Translations under genes and position numbers: made by a program
Shown here: positions 63,150-64,000 of the stretch, in pieces
Numbering within the stretch: position 1 is the first letter of the stretch
Layout: each line of letters opens with the position of its first letter
From: Dehalococcoidia bacterium
Lineage (GTDB): Bacteria > Chloroflexota > Dehalococcoidia > Lucifugimonadales > UBA826
Assembly (NCBI GenBank): GCA_029936675.1
Contig: JAPYSB010000007.1
Span: forward strand, 1 to 64,000
Reading direction: 5' to 3'
DNA: 64,000 nucleotides
The notes under the pieces: model-generated
What the model was told of the DNA's origin: nothing
The model's database searches: none
What the model saw: only the letters and a program-made list of their open reading frames with translations

Positions 63150-64000
63150 ATGAGCGAGATGCCCGCAGCGATATCAACTGGGTTGGGAGAATGGCGATGT
63201 GATGCTATAGACATCCCAAAAATGGAACCTGGCAAAGTATTAGTAAAAACGAATCTCGCATCGATATGTGGTAGCGACTTGCACATAACTTATATGGGTT
63301 GGAATGTGCATGAATTCCCTCTTCCCCACGGTTACCCCGGACACGAAGGTATTGGACAAATAATAGACCCTGGTGATACAGATTTTGCCGAAGGAGAATT
63401 AGTACTCACTGTGCCAAATATTTGGAACTCCAAGTGCTTCGCAGGCTACCAATTAATTGATCCTAATTTCCTTCTACGGGTACCATCAGGTGTTCCAGAG
63501 GCGCATCTGTTAATGGCACAACAGCTTGGGACAGTGGTTTTTGGAACAAGAAAATTACCGACATTAGTCGGAAAAACTATAGCCATTTTAGGACAAGGTT
63601 CTGTTGGTTTATTCCATGATTTTATGTTACGGAAACTCGGAGCTCATAAAATCATAGGGATCGAACCGGTGGCAGAGAGGTTACAAGCTGGCCGCAATAT
63701 GGGAATCGACGAAGCAATTGATGTTACAGGCGACAAAGCTACAGAGGCCGTGATGGATCTTACATCTGGTGAAGGTGCAGACTTGGTAATAGAAGCTGTA
63801 GGCAGTGTTGACACTTTGAACCAATCTTTGAAATTAGTTAAGCCTTTCGGAAAATTAGCAGTGTTTGGGTTGCCTCCAACCATGGAAAAAATTCCTTTTG
63901 ATTGGGATACTTTTTTTCGAAAATGTATAGACATGCATTCAGTGTTTGGAGCCCAAGATGAGCCTGGTTTGCCAGCATTCCAACTAGCTGTGGACTACAT
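63150..64000 (+). CDS. MDR family dehydrogenase, truncated by the window end
   Basis: Open from ATG 63150 (MSEMPAAIST, GGAG 6 bases upstream) to the last base, at least 283 codons, so it is missing from the ORF track. Catalytic zinc motifs SICGSDLH and GHEGIG, Rossmann ILGQGSVGL near 155, and later LVIEAVGSVDTL are intact. As in the MDR at 27 kb the four-Cys structural zinc lobe is absent. Alcohol or polyol dehydrogenase-like; substrate unknown. Confidence 0.85.
   Translation, partial: MSEMPAAISTGLGEWRCDAIDIPKMEPGKVLVKTNLASICGSDLHITYMGWNVHEFPLPHGYPGHEGIGQIIDPGDTDFAEGELVLTVPNIWNSKCFAGYQLIDPNFLLRVPSGVPEAHLLMAQQLGTVVFGTRKLPTLVGKTIAILGQGSVGLFHDFMLRKLGAHKIIGIEPVAERLQAGRNMGIDEAIDVTGDKATEAVMDLTSGEGADLVIEAVGSVDTLNQSLKLVKPFGKLAVFGLPPTMEKIPFDWDTFFRKCIDMHSVFGAQDEPGLPAFQLAVDY

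Overview
This window reads as a chromosomal segment from a free-living bacterium of the phylum Chloroflexota, probably a marine Dehalococcoidia/SAR202-type lineage. The reasons are a low-to-medium GC content, frequent TTG/GTG starts, a helicase loader with two DnaC-like AAA+ domains of a kind I associate with Chloroflexota, an MerR-type HspR heat-shock regulator, and an accessory complement of flavin monooxygenase (HpaB-like), ThDP enzymes, NHL-repeat proteins, MDR dehydrogenases and SDRs. The lineage is inference. I see no phage, insertion sequence, integron or CRISPR array.

Layout. (1) 0.2-14.7 kb, almost all minus strand, housekeeping: rho, pyrG, xseAB, efp, an M24 peptidase, aroQ, a XerC/D recombinase, topA, two tRNA-Ser genes, a tiny Tat-signal protein with its own promoter, and clpC. 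One plus-strand fumarylacetoacetase-family gene interrupts. (2) 14.9-21.5 kb: PHP phosphoesterase, holA, DUF1232, then a plus-strand replication operon rplI-dnaB-dnaD-like-tandem dnaC-like-HIT. (3) 21.6-30.8 kb: DAHP synthase behind a complete Phe/Tyr attenuator, a true formylglycine-generating enzyme, alaS-yqgF, an MDR dehydrogenase, and a minus-strand yceD-rpmF-fabD-nusB-acpP cluster. (4) 30.9-46.6 kb, accessory catabolism: TcuA-like flavoprotein, NHL protein, two paralogous ThDP enzymes flanking a translationally coupled BpsA/DUF2156 pair, an MBL hydrolase, an HpaB-VOC-OppFD group, a cytidylate-kinase-like protein, apt, and a NIPSNAP gene broken by a 16-bp tandem duplication. (5) 46.6-57.6 kb: fabF-folC, an OLD-like ATPase, SDRs, manC, MOSC, a second NHL protein and a DUF3500 protein. 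(6) 57.7-64 kb: hspR-grpE-dnaK operon, HAD hydrolase, DUF6282, DUF423, and an MDR dehydrogenase cut by the window end.

Regulation visible in the DNA is the strongest novelty. The DAHP synthase leader has a consensus promoter, a 29-residue leader peptide dense in Tyr and Phe codons, alternative hairpins and a U-tract terminator. Two inverted repeats with the exact TTGA-N11-TCAA geometry of the HspR operator (HAIR) lie on the promoters of hspR-grpE-dnaK and of clpC, giving a predicted local HspR regulon.

Several starts differ from the ORF track. The DUF2156 gene extends 63 codons upstream to a CTG that overlaps the bpsA stop. fabF, the MDR at 27 kb, the SDR at 51 kb and the MOSC gene start internally to the tracked ORFs. 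The last gene (63150 onward) is absent from the track because it is truncated.
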